This document shows positions 40,162 through 49,570 of a stretch of DNA of 64,000 nucleotides, one piece after another (positions within the stretch are counted from its first letter, which is position 1; every line of letters starts with the position of its first letter). Below the pieces are notes generated by a model. The model ran no database searches. It saw only the letters and a program-made list of their open reading frames with translations, and was not told the DNA's origin. The stretch spans positions 198,646 through 262,645 of the forward strand of contig NZ_JACHGT010000008.1 of the NCBI RefSeq assembly GCF_014202425.1, read 5' to 3'. The stretch is from Phytomonospora endophytica (lineage in GTDB: Bacteria > Actinomycetota > Actinomycetes > Mycobacteriales > Micromonosporaceae). Made by a program: the position numbers and the translations under genes.

Positions 40162-43100
40162 GTGACGATGAAACGTGCCGAGTGGGCCCCTGACGCGGGG
40201 ATGGTCGGAGAGGTTGACGATCTATTCGAGCGGGCGGTTGACGCGTACCGCGCCAATCCGAACCTGATCACCGAGCACGCCAATCACGAGGAGTCCATCC
40301 GGGTTGGCGGATACTCCAACCGTACGCTGCTCGAACTGGTACAGAACGCCGCCGACGCGATGTCAGGGTCGGACGAGCACGCCGACGGAGCAGGACGGGT
40401 CGAGATCGTCCTTGACCTCGGCCACCGGACGTTGTACTGCGCGAATGTAGGGCGCCCGTTCTCACGGAGCGGCCTGAACACGATCGCCCACGCACACCTC
40501 AGCGGCAAGAGAGGCGATGAGATCGGACGATTCGGGCTGGGGTTCAAATCCGTGCTCGCCGTCACCGATTCTCCGCAGGTCTTCAGCCGATCGATCGCCT
40601 TCGAGTTCAACTCGCCTGAGTCGAAGGCGGCGATTGCGGCGGTCGATTCGACCGTCAAGAGGTTGCCGGTCCTCAGAACCGCCACGCGGATCGACGCGGA
40701 AGCAGAGTTCACGGAGGATCCGATCCTGGCGGAACTCGCGGAGTGGGCGGTGACGATCGTCAGGCTGCCGCTCGCGTCGAAGCTGGACAACCTCACGAAG
40801 GAGATCAAGGAGTTCCGCTCGGAGTTCCTTCTGTTCGTCAACGCGGTGCGGGAGGTCAAACTCCGCATCGTCGGGGCGGGTGCCGACTTCGTGACAAGCC
40901 ATGTGTCGCGTGATCTCGGAGACGGTCGGTTCCGGATTGAGCGACCAGGTAGTGATCACGATGTGTGGCACGTCAAGAACGAGATGCACGCACCCAGCGC
41001 GAAGGCTCGGGCCGAGGTCGGCGAAGCGGTGTCGCGTGACCAGGTGAAGGTCACGGTCGCGGTACCCGCACGCTTCGCCCGACTGAGGGTGGGCGAGTTC
41101 TGGTCGTACTTTCCCCTCCAGGACAGGACGTCGGCGTCCGCGCTCTTCAACGCGCCCTGGAGCGTCAACGACGACCGTACGACTCTTCTCGAGAACAACT
41201 ACAACCGAGAAATCCTGGTCACCCTCTCCGAGATGTTCGTCGGCAGCCTCCCGAAGATCTCCTCCACCGACGACCCTGCCGCCCACCTTGACTACATGCC
41301 CGCGCGTGGTCGTGAAACACACTCGTTCGGTGACGAGATCCTTTGCGCCTTCGTTCCACAGATCGGAGTCGCGAAGTCCCTGATCCCCGACGCGACGGGC
41401 ATCATGCGTACCCCGGGAGAGCTTCGCCCCCTCGACTTCGCTGTCGGCAACGAAGTCGAGGGCCGGGATCACGAGGCGTGGATCAAGTCGCCAAACACCG
41501 GTGACGACGTTCCCCACTGGCGTTGCTACGCCAACGGCCAGCGGGTGACCCGCCTACGCGATCTGTTTGTGAACAGCGTCTCCTCCGCCTTCTCGGATCG
41601 ACGTTCCAGGGACCAGTCGAAGGCCTTGGAACACATCCCCAAGAGGGGCGTCCTGTCCTGGCTGCGTGAGTGGGCCGAAGGAGCCGATCTCGGTTCCGCC
41701 GCCAAAGCCCTCGACTTCGTCTTGATGCACCCCGGGATCGACCACATCGGGTCGGCGAAGGTCATCCCGACAACCGACGGGATGCGGTGCCTCAGGGACC
41801 ACAGCGAGGTGTTCCTCAAGCGCGTGGACGACGTCGACATTGAAGGAGCGAGCTTCGTCGACCCGGGATTCCTTGGCCTACCCACTGTCGAAAAGAAGTT
41901 GAGCGGCCGAGGCTTCCGGAATCTGGATCCACTCGCGATCCTTCACGCCAGGCTGGCCAGGCTCTCCAGAGAACCCGGTGACGACGAACTCGCGCGGTTC
42001 TGGGACGCCGTTCTCGACGTGCCTGTGGCGCAGGCCCGTGAGCTGGTATCGCGGGACGCGACGGACCGGATCAAGGTCCCGACATGCGACGGTCGCTGGT
42101 CTTTGCCCAGGCAGGTGCTGGACATTGATGGACTTGGTGAATCCGCCCCCCATCGAAGATTGGACCGATCGAGGTGTGTGCCGCAGGTCGCGCACGAGGC
42201 AGGGGTCGTTCATACCCCGGTATCCGCCTACTCGATGGAGGACGAGGTCCACTCCGGGGAATACCGCCAGGATGTGCTTGAGGAGCTCAACCGCAGGCGT
42301 GGGCCCGGAGAACGTGCCATCGAACGGATCGAGTTCGACAGGATCGAGGGGGCCGGCCCGTTCTCGGTGCTGCTTCTGTTGCAGGAGGCGCAGGCCCCAG
42401 GCCGGGTTCGTGAGAAATGGACGGTCGAACTACTCAGGCTGGCCGAAGGCAACGACTGGACCTGTGAGGACCTCGACACCGCGCAAACACACCGAGTCGA
42501 CTCCCCGGTGCGGTGGGCGGTGCGGCGAGCGGGACTACTGAACTCGACCCGCGGCTACCGCGCCCCGGACAAGGTCGTATCCGCTTCCCTTGTCGCGTAC
42601 CAGGACATGCTCCCGCTCTTCCGCGGGGAGCGCCGCATCGAGGATGCCCTGTCGCTGCCAAGGGAACTGGACCAGGTACCGGCGGACGTCTTGAGGGAGG
42701 CGCTTGAATCGACGCTGATTCCCTCGCACGTCAAGGAGCACACGCTGACAAGGTTCGTCATCACAGCAGGTACGGTGGCGTTCCCAGACTGCCATCCGAC
42801 GCTCATACCCACCCGGGTCGGACGCGGCATCGAGGTGAGACGTCCTGACACCGTATACGTGGCCACCACCGCGGAACAGGACGAGTACCTCTCTTCTAGG
42901 CAGAAGCCGTATCTCCTGGCGACACCGGACGAGGCGACCCTGCTCGTCGAAAAGATCGGCTGCCGCAGGTTCGAGGACAGCTTCTCCTTCTCCGTGTCGA
43001 TCGAGGGGCAGCAGGAGGCGGAGCACGTCGTCGACCTGTATCCGGGCCTCCGCTCGATGCTGAATGTGGACGAGGTCACGAACGTGACCGTGGCGAAAGC

Positions 43101-44886
43101 CGTCCACATCACGAAGCGAGTGACGACGGAAGGCGGCGTCGAGGATCAGTCACTCGACCAGCACCTGGAGGGATTGACGTTCGTCGTCCGCGCCGACCTT
43201 GACGAACGGCGGGTCCTGGAGAACCTCAACGAGACGTTCGACCTGAGGTTGACGAATGCCGACCTGAGCCGTGTCCTTCAGGCGAGTGTGGACCATCGTC
43301 TAGAGGTACAGCGGGAGGCCGCCCGTGCCGCGTCCGGCGATGTGGAGCGTCTCACGATCTTCTTCGGGGACGACACCCTCAAGGAGAACCTGCCGAATGG
43401 ACTCTGGCAGGCCCTTGAGGATCAGGCGCTGGTGGACGACTCGACGTCGGTCGCCGAGCTGTTCCTGACCGTCTACGGCAGCGACTCGATCAAGCAACTC
43501 AAGGACCAGTTCAGCATCGAGGGGCACCCGGATGTGCCGAAATACTGGGCAGGAGGGCCATCGACGATCGCCTGGCTGCGCAAGATGGGTTTCGGCGCCG
43601 AACACGCCGGGCGTCGCGATCAGCGCCAGGACAACGAATTCGTCGTGCCCGGTGCCGTCCGGCTCGACCCTCTGCACACCTTCCAGGAGCACATCGGCGG
43701 ACAATTGCGAGACGTTCTGACGCTGCAGGAGGCTAACGGTCGCGCGCTCAAGGGCATGGTCGAGCTTCCGACGGGAGCCGGCAAGACCCGCATCGCCACG
43801 GAGACCGTGCTTCGGCTCTTCATCGACGGCCGCATGGATGGAACGGTGCTCTGGATCGCACAGTCGATCGAGCTGTGCGAGCAGGCGGTGCAGACCTTCA
43901 AGACTGTTTGGCGTGGCCTCGGTGATGAACGGCCCCTGACGATCGGTCGACTCTGGGAAGGCAACACCGTTCACGAGCCCGACACCGAGTTCAGCGTGAT
44001 CGTGGCCACGGACGCCAAGCTCGCCACCCTGATCGACGCTCCCGAGTACGAGTGGCTGAGCCAGGCCTCCGCCGTCTTCATCGACGAGGCGCACCGTGCC
44101 GGCGGCTCGACGTTCTACACGGGAATCCTGAGATGGCTCGGGGTCGACGGCCACAGCTGGGAACGTCCTCTCGTAGGCCTCTCGGCGACTCCCTTCAAGG
44201 GGAACGCGGACAACGGTGAGCCCACCAAGACCCTGGCGGCTCGCTTCGGTAATCGCAGAATCAAGGCGTTCGAGGGTAATGCGTACCAGGAGTTGTCCAG
44301 GCTCGGTGTCCTCGCACGGGTCAGACATGAGGTGCTGCGCGGCGTCGACGTGGCCCTGAATCCCGAGGAGCAGAGACAAGTGCGCTCCACGCGCAAGCTT
44401 CAGTCCGGAGTGCTCGACCGAATCGGTCGTGACCAGGCAAGGATGAGAGCTCTCGTGAACCACATTCTGCAGCAAGATCGCGATTGGTCGATCCTTGTGT
44501 TCACGCCCAGCGTCCTGTCCGCTCAGGTACTTGCCGCGACACTTCGCTATCGGCAGGTCAAGGCCAAAGCGGTCAGCGGTCAAACCGGACGGCAAGAGCG
44601 TCGTGAGGTCATCGAGAAGTTCAAGAAGCGCGAGATCCAGGTTCTGACCAACTGTGACCTGTTGATCCAAGGCTTCGACGCCCCAGGCGTACAAGCCTTG
44701 TACATCGCGAGGCCGACGTTCAGCCCCAGTGCATACATCCAGATGGCCGGTCGCGGGCTGCGCGGCCCCGCGAACGGTGGCAAGGAGGAGTGCCTCATCG
44801 TGGACGTCGCCGACAACTTTGGAGCGATCAACGACATACTCGGCTATCGCGACTATGAGGAACACTGGTTGAGGCGTGGCGCATGA
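40162..44886 (+). CDS. GHKL-ATPase / SF2-helicase fusion, defence protein
   Basis: GTG 40162 is chosen for its GGGGAGG site at seven bases; the frame is open upstream to 39946. The 1574-aa protein begins with an HSP90/sacsin-type GHKL ATPase: N box ELVQNAADA (Asn62), CANVGRPFSRSGL (about 93) and GRFGLGFKSV (about 122-131). About 1000 residues of unassigned, mostly alpha/beta sequence follow. The C-terminal 400 residues are a superfamily 2 helicase: Walker A PTGAGKT (1203-1209), DEAH (from 1308), motif III SATP and motif VI QMAGRGLRG (about 1527). It heads an operon in which the following genes overlap (ATGA, ATGA, then 20 bp). A DNA-remodelling sensor in anti-phage defence is inferred. Confidence 0.85.
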   Translation: MTMKRAEWAPDAGMVGEVDDLFERAVDAYRANPNLITEHANHEESIRVGGYSNRTLLELVQNAADAMSGSDEHADGAGRVEIVLDLGHRTLYCANVGRPFSRSGLNTIAHAHLSGKRGDEIGRFGLGFKSVLAVTDSPQVFSRSIAFEFNSPESKAAIAAVDSTVKRLPVLRTATRIDAEAEFTEDPILAELAEWAVTIVRLPLASKLDNLTKEIKEFRSEFLLFVNAVREVKLRIVGAGADFVTSHVSRDLGDGRFRIERPGSDHDVWHVKNEMHAPSAKARAEVGEAVSRDQVKVTVAVPARFARLRVGEFWSYFPLQDRTSASALFNAPWSVNDDRTTLLENNYNREILVTLSEMFVGSLPKISSTDDPAAHLDYMPARGRETHSFGDEILCAFVPQIGVAKSLIPDATGIMRTPGELRPLDFAVGNEVEGRDHEAWIKSPNTGDDVPHWRCYANGQRVTRLRDLFVNSVSSAFSDRRSRDQSKALEHIPKRGVLSWLREWAEGADLGSAAKALDFVLMHPGIDHIGSAKVIPTTDGMRCLRDHSEVFLKRVDDVDIEGASFVDPGFLGLPTVEKKLSGRGFRNLDPLAILHARLARLSREPGDDELARFWDAVLDVPVAQARELVSRDATDRIKVPTCDGRWSLPRQVLDIDGLGESAPHRRLDRSRCVPQVAHEAGVVHTPVSAYSMEDEVHSGEYRQDVLEELNRRRGPGERAIERIEFDRIEGAGPFSVLLLLQEAQAPGRVREKWTVELLRLAEGNDWTCEDLDTAQTHRVDSPVRWAVRRAGLLNSTRGYRAPDKVVSASLVAYQDMLPLFRGERRIEDALSLPRELDQVPADVLREALESTLIPSHVKEHTLTRFVITAGTVAFPDCHPTLIPTRVGRGIEVRRPDTVYVATTAEQDEYLSSRQKPYLLATPDEATLLVEKIGCRRFEDSFSFSVSIEGQQEAEHVVDLYPGLRSMLNVDEVTNVTVAKAVHITKRVTTEGGVEDQSLDQHLEGLTFVVRADLDERRVLENLNETFDLRLTNADLSRVLQASVDHRLEVQREAARAASGDVERLTIFFGDDTLKENLPNGLWQALEDQALVDDSTSVAELFLTVYGSDSIKQLKDQFSIEGHPDVPKYWAGGPSTIAWLRKMGFGAEHAGRRDQRQDNEFVVPGAVRLDPLHTFQEHIGGQLRDVLTLQEANGRALKGMVELPTGAGKTRIATETVLRLFIDGRMDGTVLWIAQSIELCEQAVQTFKTVWRGLGDERPLTIGRLWEGNTVHEPDTEFSVIVATDAKLATLIDAPEYEWLSQASAVFIDEAHRAGGSTFYTGILRWLGVDGHSWERPLVGLSATPFKGNADNGEPTKTLAARFGNRRIKAFEGNAYQELSRLGVLARVRHEVLRGVDVALNPEEQRQVRSTRKLQSGVLDRIGRDQARMRALVNHILQQDRDWSILVFTPSVLSAQVLAATLRYRQVKAKAVSGQTGRQERREVIEKFKKREIQVLTNCDLLIQGFDAPGVQALYIARPTFSPSAYIQMAGRGLRGPANGGKEECLIVDVADNFGAINDILGYRDYEEHWLRRGA

Positions 44887-46400
44887 TCCTCATTCCGGAT
44901 CTCGCCGACATCGAGATCACGACCACCAGCAACGCTGAACGTCGGGTGGCGCGCCTGCTTCAGTCGATTGCCGTGTCCCGTGATGCGGTCGCCTTCTACT
45001 CGGTCAAGTTGCGCAGTCACGCGGTCAAGCAGCAGGGTGAGGCGGACTTCGTCGTCCTCTGGGACGGGGTCGTCATCCTGATCGAGGTCAAGGGTGGCGG
45101 CGTGAGGAGGTACGACGGTGTCTGGTACAGCATCGACCGTCACGGTGACTGGAGGAAGCTACGCGAATCCCCTATGGACCAAGCGAAGTCGGCGATGTAC
45201 GCGCTGCGGGCCATCCTGCATGAGGACGGCGTCGGATGGTTCGCCACCGAGGCCGTCGCGGTCACCCCCGACATCGACGCGCCCCCTCCGGCCGTCGAGT
45301 GGAAGGACAGCCACTGGTGGGCCAAGGAACAGATGAGCATAACCGCGATGACGGAGGCTTTCGAACGGGTCGCCCGCGGCGCGAAAGCGGCCCCGTACGG
45401 GGCCAGGATCGCGCGGCCGGATGAGCTGCGGGCACGCCTGTTCGGCCAGTTCACCCGGATGCCCGTCATCGACGCCCAACGCGGTGCCGTCATCGAAGAG
45501 CAGAACCGGGCAACCGAAGGTCAGGCACGGGTCCTAGCGGCGCTCTCGCGCAACCCCAGGATGCTCGTCTTCGGCGGTGCGGGCACCGGAAAGTCCCTTG
45601 TACTGGCAGAGGGCGCCAAACACGAGGCGGCCGAGGGGAAGTCGGTACTCATCACGTTCCGCTCGCCCTCCCTGGTCGACTTCTTCAAGCCCCGGATCGC
45701 AGGACGAGACATCGACCTGATTCCGTTCGCCGAGCTGTCCGGTGATCGACGGTACGACGCCGTCTTCGTCGACGAGGCACAAGACCTCATGAACGCCGAC
45801 GGAATGGACGCACTTGACACCGTGATTCGTGATGGCCGCGCGAGCGGCCGCTGGCGAATGTTCCTCGACCCCAACAACCAGGCGCACATCGACGGCGAGT
45901 TCGATCCCGATGTCTTCGAACTGCTGCAGGAGGAGGCGCTCCAATGCGACCTCGACAGGAATGTCCGCAACACCAGGGCGATCGTCCACGTCGTGCAGGA
46001 GTACATCGGCGCCGACATAGGTGATCCGGGCATCGTCCACGGTGACCTGGTGGCGTGGCGTTGGTCGGGCAGGACGGCCGATGTCGATGCGGCGGAGGTG
46101 GTGGCCCGCGAACTCGTCGCGAACGGGGCTCGTCGTGGTGACATCTGGATCATCTCCGTCTCCTCGGACTCCGCGCCGCGAACGAGTGCTGCGGGCCTCC
46201 ACGTGACGAGCCCGCGGTTTGCCAAAGGACTGGAGGCCGAACACGTCATCGTTTGTGACCTGCCGCGGGAGTATGACGACCGGGGACTTGCCGCGTTCTA
46301 CGTGGCTGTCACGAGGGCCCGCGTCACGCTTCACGTGGTGGCCTCGAAAGAGGACAAGAAGCGGCTTCAGGACCTCCTGCGGAAGCAGGTCGGCCAATGA
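44883..46400 (+). CDS. NERD nuclease-related domain fused to UvrD-like helicase/ATPase
   Basis: The 505-aa protein opens with a NERD domain (residues about 15-130) that has the PD-(D/E)XK pattern GEADFVVL (52 on) and LIEVKGGG (66-73). From about 215 it has an SF1-type ATPase: Walker A GGAGTGKS (231-238), DEAQDL (about 297), LDPNNQAH and motif VI FYVAVTRAR. Both the nuclease-like Asp and Lys and the ATPase residues are present. Joined by ATGA overlaps to the genes on both sides, it could cut or unwind invading DNA. Confidence 0.85.
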   Translation: MILIPDLADIEITTTSNAERRVARLLQSIAVSRDAVAFYSVKLRSHAVKQQGEADFVVLWDGVVILIEVKGGGVRRYDGVWYSIDRHGDWRKLRESPMDQAKSAMYALRAILHEDGVGWFATEAVAVTPDIDAPPPAVEWKDSHWWAKEQMSITAMTEAFERVARGAKAAPYGARIARPDELRARLFGQFTRMPVIDAQRGAVIEEQNRATEGQARVLAALSRNPRMLVFGGAGTGKSLVLAEGAKHEAAEGKSVLITFRSPSLVDFFKPRIAGRDIDLIPFAELSGDRRYDAVFVDEAQDLMNADGMDALDTVIRDGRASGRWRMFLDPNNQAHIDGEFDPDVFELLQEEALQCDLDRNVRNTRAIVHVVQEYIGADIGDPGIVHGDLVAWRWSGRTADVDAAEVVARELVANGARRGDIWIISVSSDSAPRTSAAGLHVTSPRFAKGLEAEHVIVCDLPREYDDRGLAAFYVAVTRARVTLHVVASKEDKKRLQDLLRKQVGQ

Positions 46401-49400
46401 ATCTCACTGCAGCCCAACAGGCGGCGCTGGACCATCTCCGCGCGTCGTACGTCGGGCCTGAGGCGGGGGACGACGAGGATACGACCAACCTGCCCAACAG
46501 GCAGTATTCCGTGGGCATGCTGTTCCCGAGGGAGGCCGCGGAACATTCATCCCTTGAGGACGCCAACGACACGATGTTCGCCGACGTGCCCGACGGTGAT
46601 GTCGAGGAGGACGGCGCCGCGGTGCCATTGGCAGAGGACTGGCGCCCCTCGTCGGTGGCGATATCCTTCGTCACCGACGGCGACTCCGTCGACGTCGACT
46701 TCTCATGCGGCACATACGCGGCCGTCACCGCCGACGGACCGCCACGATGGTGCCGTTCACAGTTCGGCGACGACGGCATTGTGCTGCGCCGAGGAGAAGG
46801 CCCGGTGCCGCTCTCCGTCAAGGGCGTTTCCGTTGAGGTCGGCGCACGCTGGCGCGAGTTCGGCGACGACCGGCTGGTGACCGTGCACGTCCGAATTCTG
46901 AATGAGTCAACGGGTGACGATCGGCTCGACATTGCCCGAACGCTGTTCCAGGTACGCCTGGCGGCGGTCCCGTCCGCCGGTGCGCAGATACTGGAGTACG
47001 ACACGACCCGATCGTTCGACGTGGACCCGGAGAGCGCGGAGTTGCGTCTGCGATACCGCGGCCGAAAGGTGTACGCGGTCGGGCACGGCATGGCCGCGGA
47101 CTGGGAGTTGACGGAAGGGCGTTGTACCAAGGTCTTCCTCGATCCGGTACCGGCGTTCGTGGTGCCCGCGGTCGAGACGACGGGATTCGTCGATGGGACG
47201 GCTGCCGCGAAGTGCTTGCTTCTGGCGCACCTCAAGCGCATTGACACGGATCCGGTCGAGGTGCTCAGCTCACTCGACGCCTTCGTCGATACCTTCGCCC
47301 GTTGGGCTGCCGAACAGAACGGGCGCGCGGAGTCCTTCGCCCGGGACAAGGACGTGGCGGTTCGCATCGCCGCCCGTTCTCTGGATGCCGTCGACAGAAT
47401 GCGGGAGGGGGTGAGCCTTCTTCGGGCGCCCGAAGGACGGAATCTGCGAACGGCCTTTTCGCTCGCGATGGCCGCCATGCGCATGCAGTTGCGGCAGGGC
47501 TCGGTCAGCCGGGGGACGTCGTCTGAGGACGTGACCGAACCGCAGTGGCGACCGTTCCAACTCGGGTTCCTGCTCGTCTCCCTGGCATCCACTGTGGACG
47601 GCGCGCATGAGCACCGGGACCTCGTTGACCTGATCTGGTTTCCGACCGGCGGAGGCAAGACCGAGGCGTACCTCGGCCTCGCCGCGATCGAGATCTTCCG
47701 TCGGAGGCTCGAACACGGGATTCCCGGCGCGGGCACCGCCGTGATCACCCGATACACCTTGCGGCTGCTGACCTCCCAACAGTTCCAGCGCGCCGCGGGA
47801 CTCGTGTGCGCGATGGAACGACTGCGGGTCACGGACGAGCGGGCGAAGGGGATGGCGCGGTTCTCCATCGGCCTTTGGGTCGGCAGCGACGTCACCCCGA
47901 ACACGCGCCGAGAGGCGAGAGACGCACTCGAGCGCCTCCAGAAGGCCAGGCGCCCGGAGGAGGCGAACCGATTCCAGGTCGAAAGCTGCCCGTGGTGCCT
48001 GACACCGCTGCTGCCGACTACCAAGAGTGACAGGCCGCAGGACTATGGCATGCGGATGGTGGGCAACGACGTCGTGCTCCATTGCGTCGACAACTCGTGC
48101 CCCTTCAATGAGGAACTCCCACTCGCGGTCGTCGACGATGTTCTCTACGACGAACCACCGACAATCCTGCTCGCCACCGTCGACAAGTTCGCGCGCCTGC
48201 AGTTCATGCCCAAAGCAGGACGACTGCTTGGGATCGGCACCACCTTCAAACAGCCGAACATGGTCATCCAGGATGAGCTGCACCTGCTCTCAGGTCCGCT
48301 CGGCACCACGGTGGCCGCCTTCGACGCGGTCATCCAGCTCCTCGTGAGCAGATCCGGCACCAGCCCGAAGATCATCGCGTCGACGGCCACGATCCGAGCC
48401 TCCGAGGAACAGGTGCGCGGACTCTATGGGCGGGAGGTCGCCTTGTACCCGCCGTCCGGATTGGATGACGACCGCACCTTCTTCTCCCGTCCCGTGGCGA
48501 GTGGAGAGGGACGCCTCTACGTCGGATTGATGCCGCAGTCGGTCTCTCAGACATCGGCCGTCATCGCCGCGGTCACCCCGATGATCGAGATACCTGAGGT
48601 GCTCTGCGCCCGGACTCCGGCCGCTGCGACCCAAGACGCGTTCTGGACGCTGGTCATGTACCACAACAGCCTTCGCGAACTCGGCCGTAGTGGAACTCTT
48701 GTCGTCGACGACGTCAACGGCCGCCTGGAGGTGCGCGCCGACCGGCTCGGCATTCCACTGCGGACCGTCAAGGCCGGCAGGGTTCTGGAGCTGACGAGTC
48801 GTCGCGGGGCCGAAGAGCTGCCGAAAGACCTTCGCGCGCTCCGTGTCAAGGTCGAAGATCCGTTGGACGCCGTGGACGTGGTCCTCTCGTCGAACATGCT
48901 TTCTGTCGGCATCGACATTCCGAGGCTCGCGATGATGCTCATGGTGGGGCAGCCGAAGACCACGGCCGAGTACATCCAGGCAACCAGCCGTGTCGGCCGC
49001 GGGGACGTCAACGGCGTCGTCGTCACGCTCTTCAGGTCGAGTAGGGCCCGCGATCGCTCGCACTTCGAGACCTTCCGCGGTTACCACGAGGCCCTCTACC
49101 GCAGCGTGGAGCCCACCAGCGTGACTCCGTGGTCATTGGCATCACGCGACCGGTCTCTCGCCGGAGCCCTCGTCGCGTTGCTGAGGCACTCGGTCGGTCC
49201 GCTCGCCGAAAACGACGCCGCGGAGCGGCTCGACCTTGCGGATGACCGGCTGAACAAGATGGTCGACGGACTCCTCGAGCGGTTCCTCGGGTACGTAACG
49301 CGCGCCGACCCCCTCGAAGCAGAAGAGACGCGCGATGCGTTGCGGCACCTCCTCGAGGATTGGGACCGCAGGGCGGGGAAGGCGCGCGAGTCGGGCGAGT

Positions 49401-49570
49401 CCCTGCACTACGAGGGATCCAAGAAGGGGCAGGGCGCGCTGTTGAAGAGATTCGGCCAACCCGGCGAAGGCTGGCTCGTCGGCGACTCGATGAGATCGGT
49501 CGAGCCCAATGTGGCGGTTGAGGTTCAGGAGCCGTTGGAGGAGGCGCACCGTGGAGAAGATCAAGCATGA
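46397..49570 (+). CDS. drmA: DrmA-like SF2 helicase (DISARM-type)
   Basis: The 1057-aa protein has the DrmA layout. The N-terminal 380 residues are beta-rich without motifs. Walker A FPTGGGKTEAYLGL starts at about 415. A cysteine cluster (CPWC...CVDNSC, about 535-575) follows, then motif II QDELHLLSG (Asp626) and the C-terminal helicase domain with YIQATSRVGRG (about 863). The DELH box and the long insertion with the cysteine cluster are typical of helicases paired with DUF1998 proteins. It is translationally coupled to the NERD gene and overlaps the DrmB-like gene by 20 bp. Confidence 0.85.
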   Translation: MNLTAAQQAALDHLRASYVGPEAGDDEDTTNLPNRQYSVGMLFPREAAEHSSLEDANDTMFADVPDGDVEEDGAAVPLAEDWRPSSVAISFVTDGDSVDVDFSCGTYAAVTADGPPRWCRSQFGDDGIVLRRGEGPVPLSVKGVSVEVGARWREFGDDRLVTVHVRILNESTGDDRLDIARTLFQVRLAAVPSAGAQILEYDTTRSFDVDPESAELRLRYRGRKVYAVGHGMAADWELTEGRCTKVFLDPVPAFVVPAVETTGFVDGTAAAKCLLLAHLKRIDTDPVEVLSSLDAFVDTFARWAAEQNGRAESFARDKDVAVRIAARSLDAVDRMREGVSLLRAPEGRNLRTAFSLAMAAMRMQLRQGSVSRGTSSEDVTEPQWRPFQLGFLLVSLASTVDGAHEHRDLVDLIWFPTGGGKTEAYLGLAAIEIFRRRLEHGIPGAGTAVITRYTLRLLTSQQFQRAAGLVCAMERLRVTDERAKGMARFSIGLWVGSDVTPNTRREARDALERLQKARRPEEANRFQVESCPWCLTPLLPTTKSDRPQDYGMRMVGNDVVLHCVDNSCPFNEELPLAVVDDVLYDEPPTILLATVDKFARLQFMPKAGRLLGIGTTFKQPNMVIQDELHLLSGPLGTTVAAFDAVIQLLVSRSGTSPKIIASTATIRASEEQVRGLYGREVALYPPSGLDDDRTFFSRPVASGEGRLYVGLMPQSVSQTSAVIAAVTPMIEIPEVLCARTPAAATQDAFWTLVMYHNSLRELGRSGTLVVDDVNGRLEVRADRLGIPLRTVKAGRVLELTSRRGAEELPKDLRALRVKVEDPLDAVDVVLSSNMLSVGIDIPRLAMMLMVGQPKTTAEYIQATSRVGRGDVNGVVVTLFRSSRARDRSHFETFRGYHEALYRSVEPTSVTPWSLASRDRSLAGALVALLRHSVGPLAENDAAERLDLADDRLNKMVDGLLERFLGYVTRADPLEAEETRDALRHLLEDWDRRAGKARESGESLHYEGSKKGQGALLKRFGQPGEGWLVGDSMRSVEPNVAVEVQEPLEEAHRGEDQA

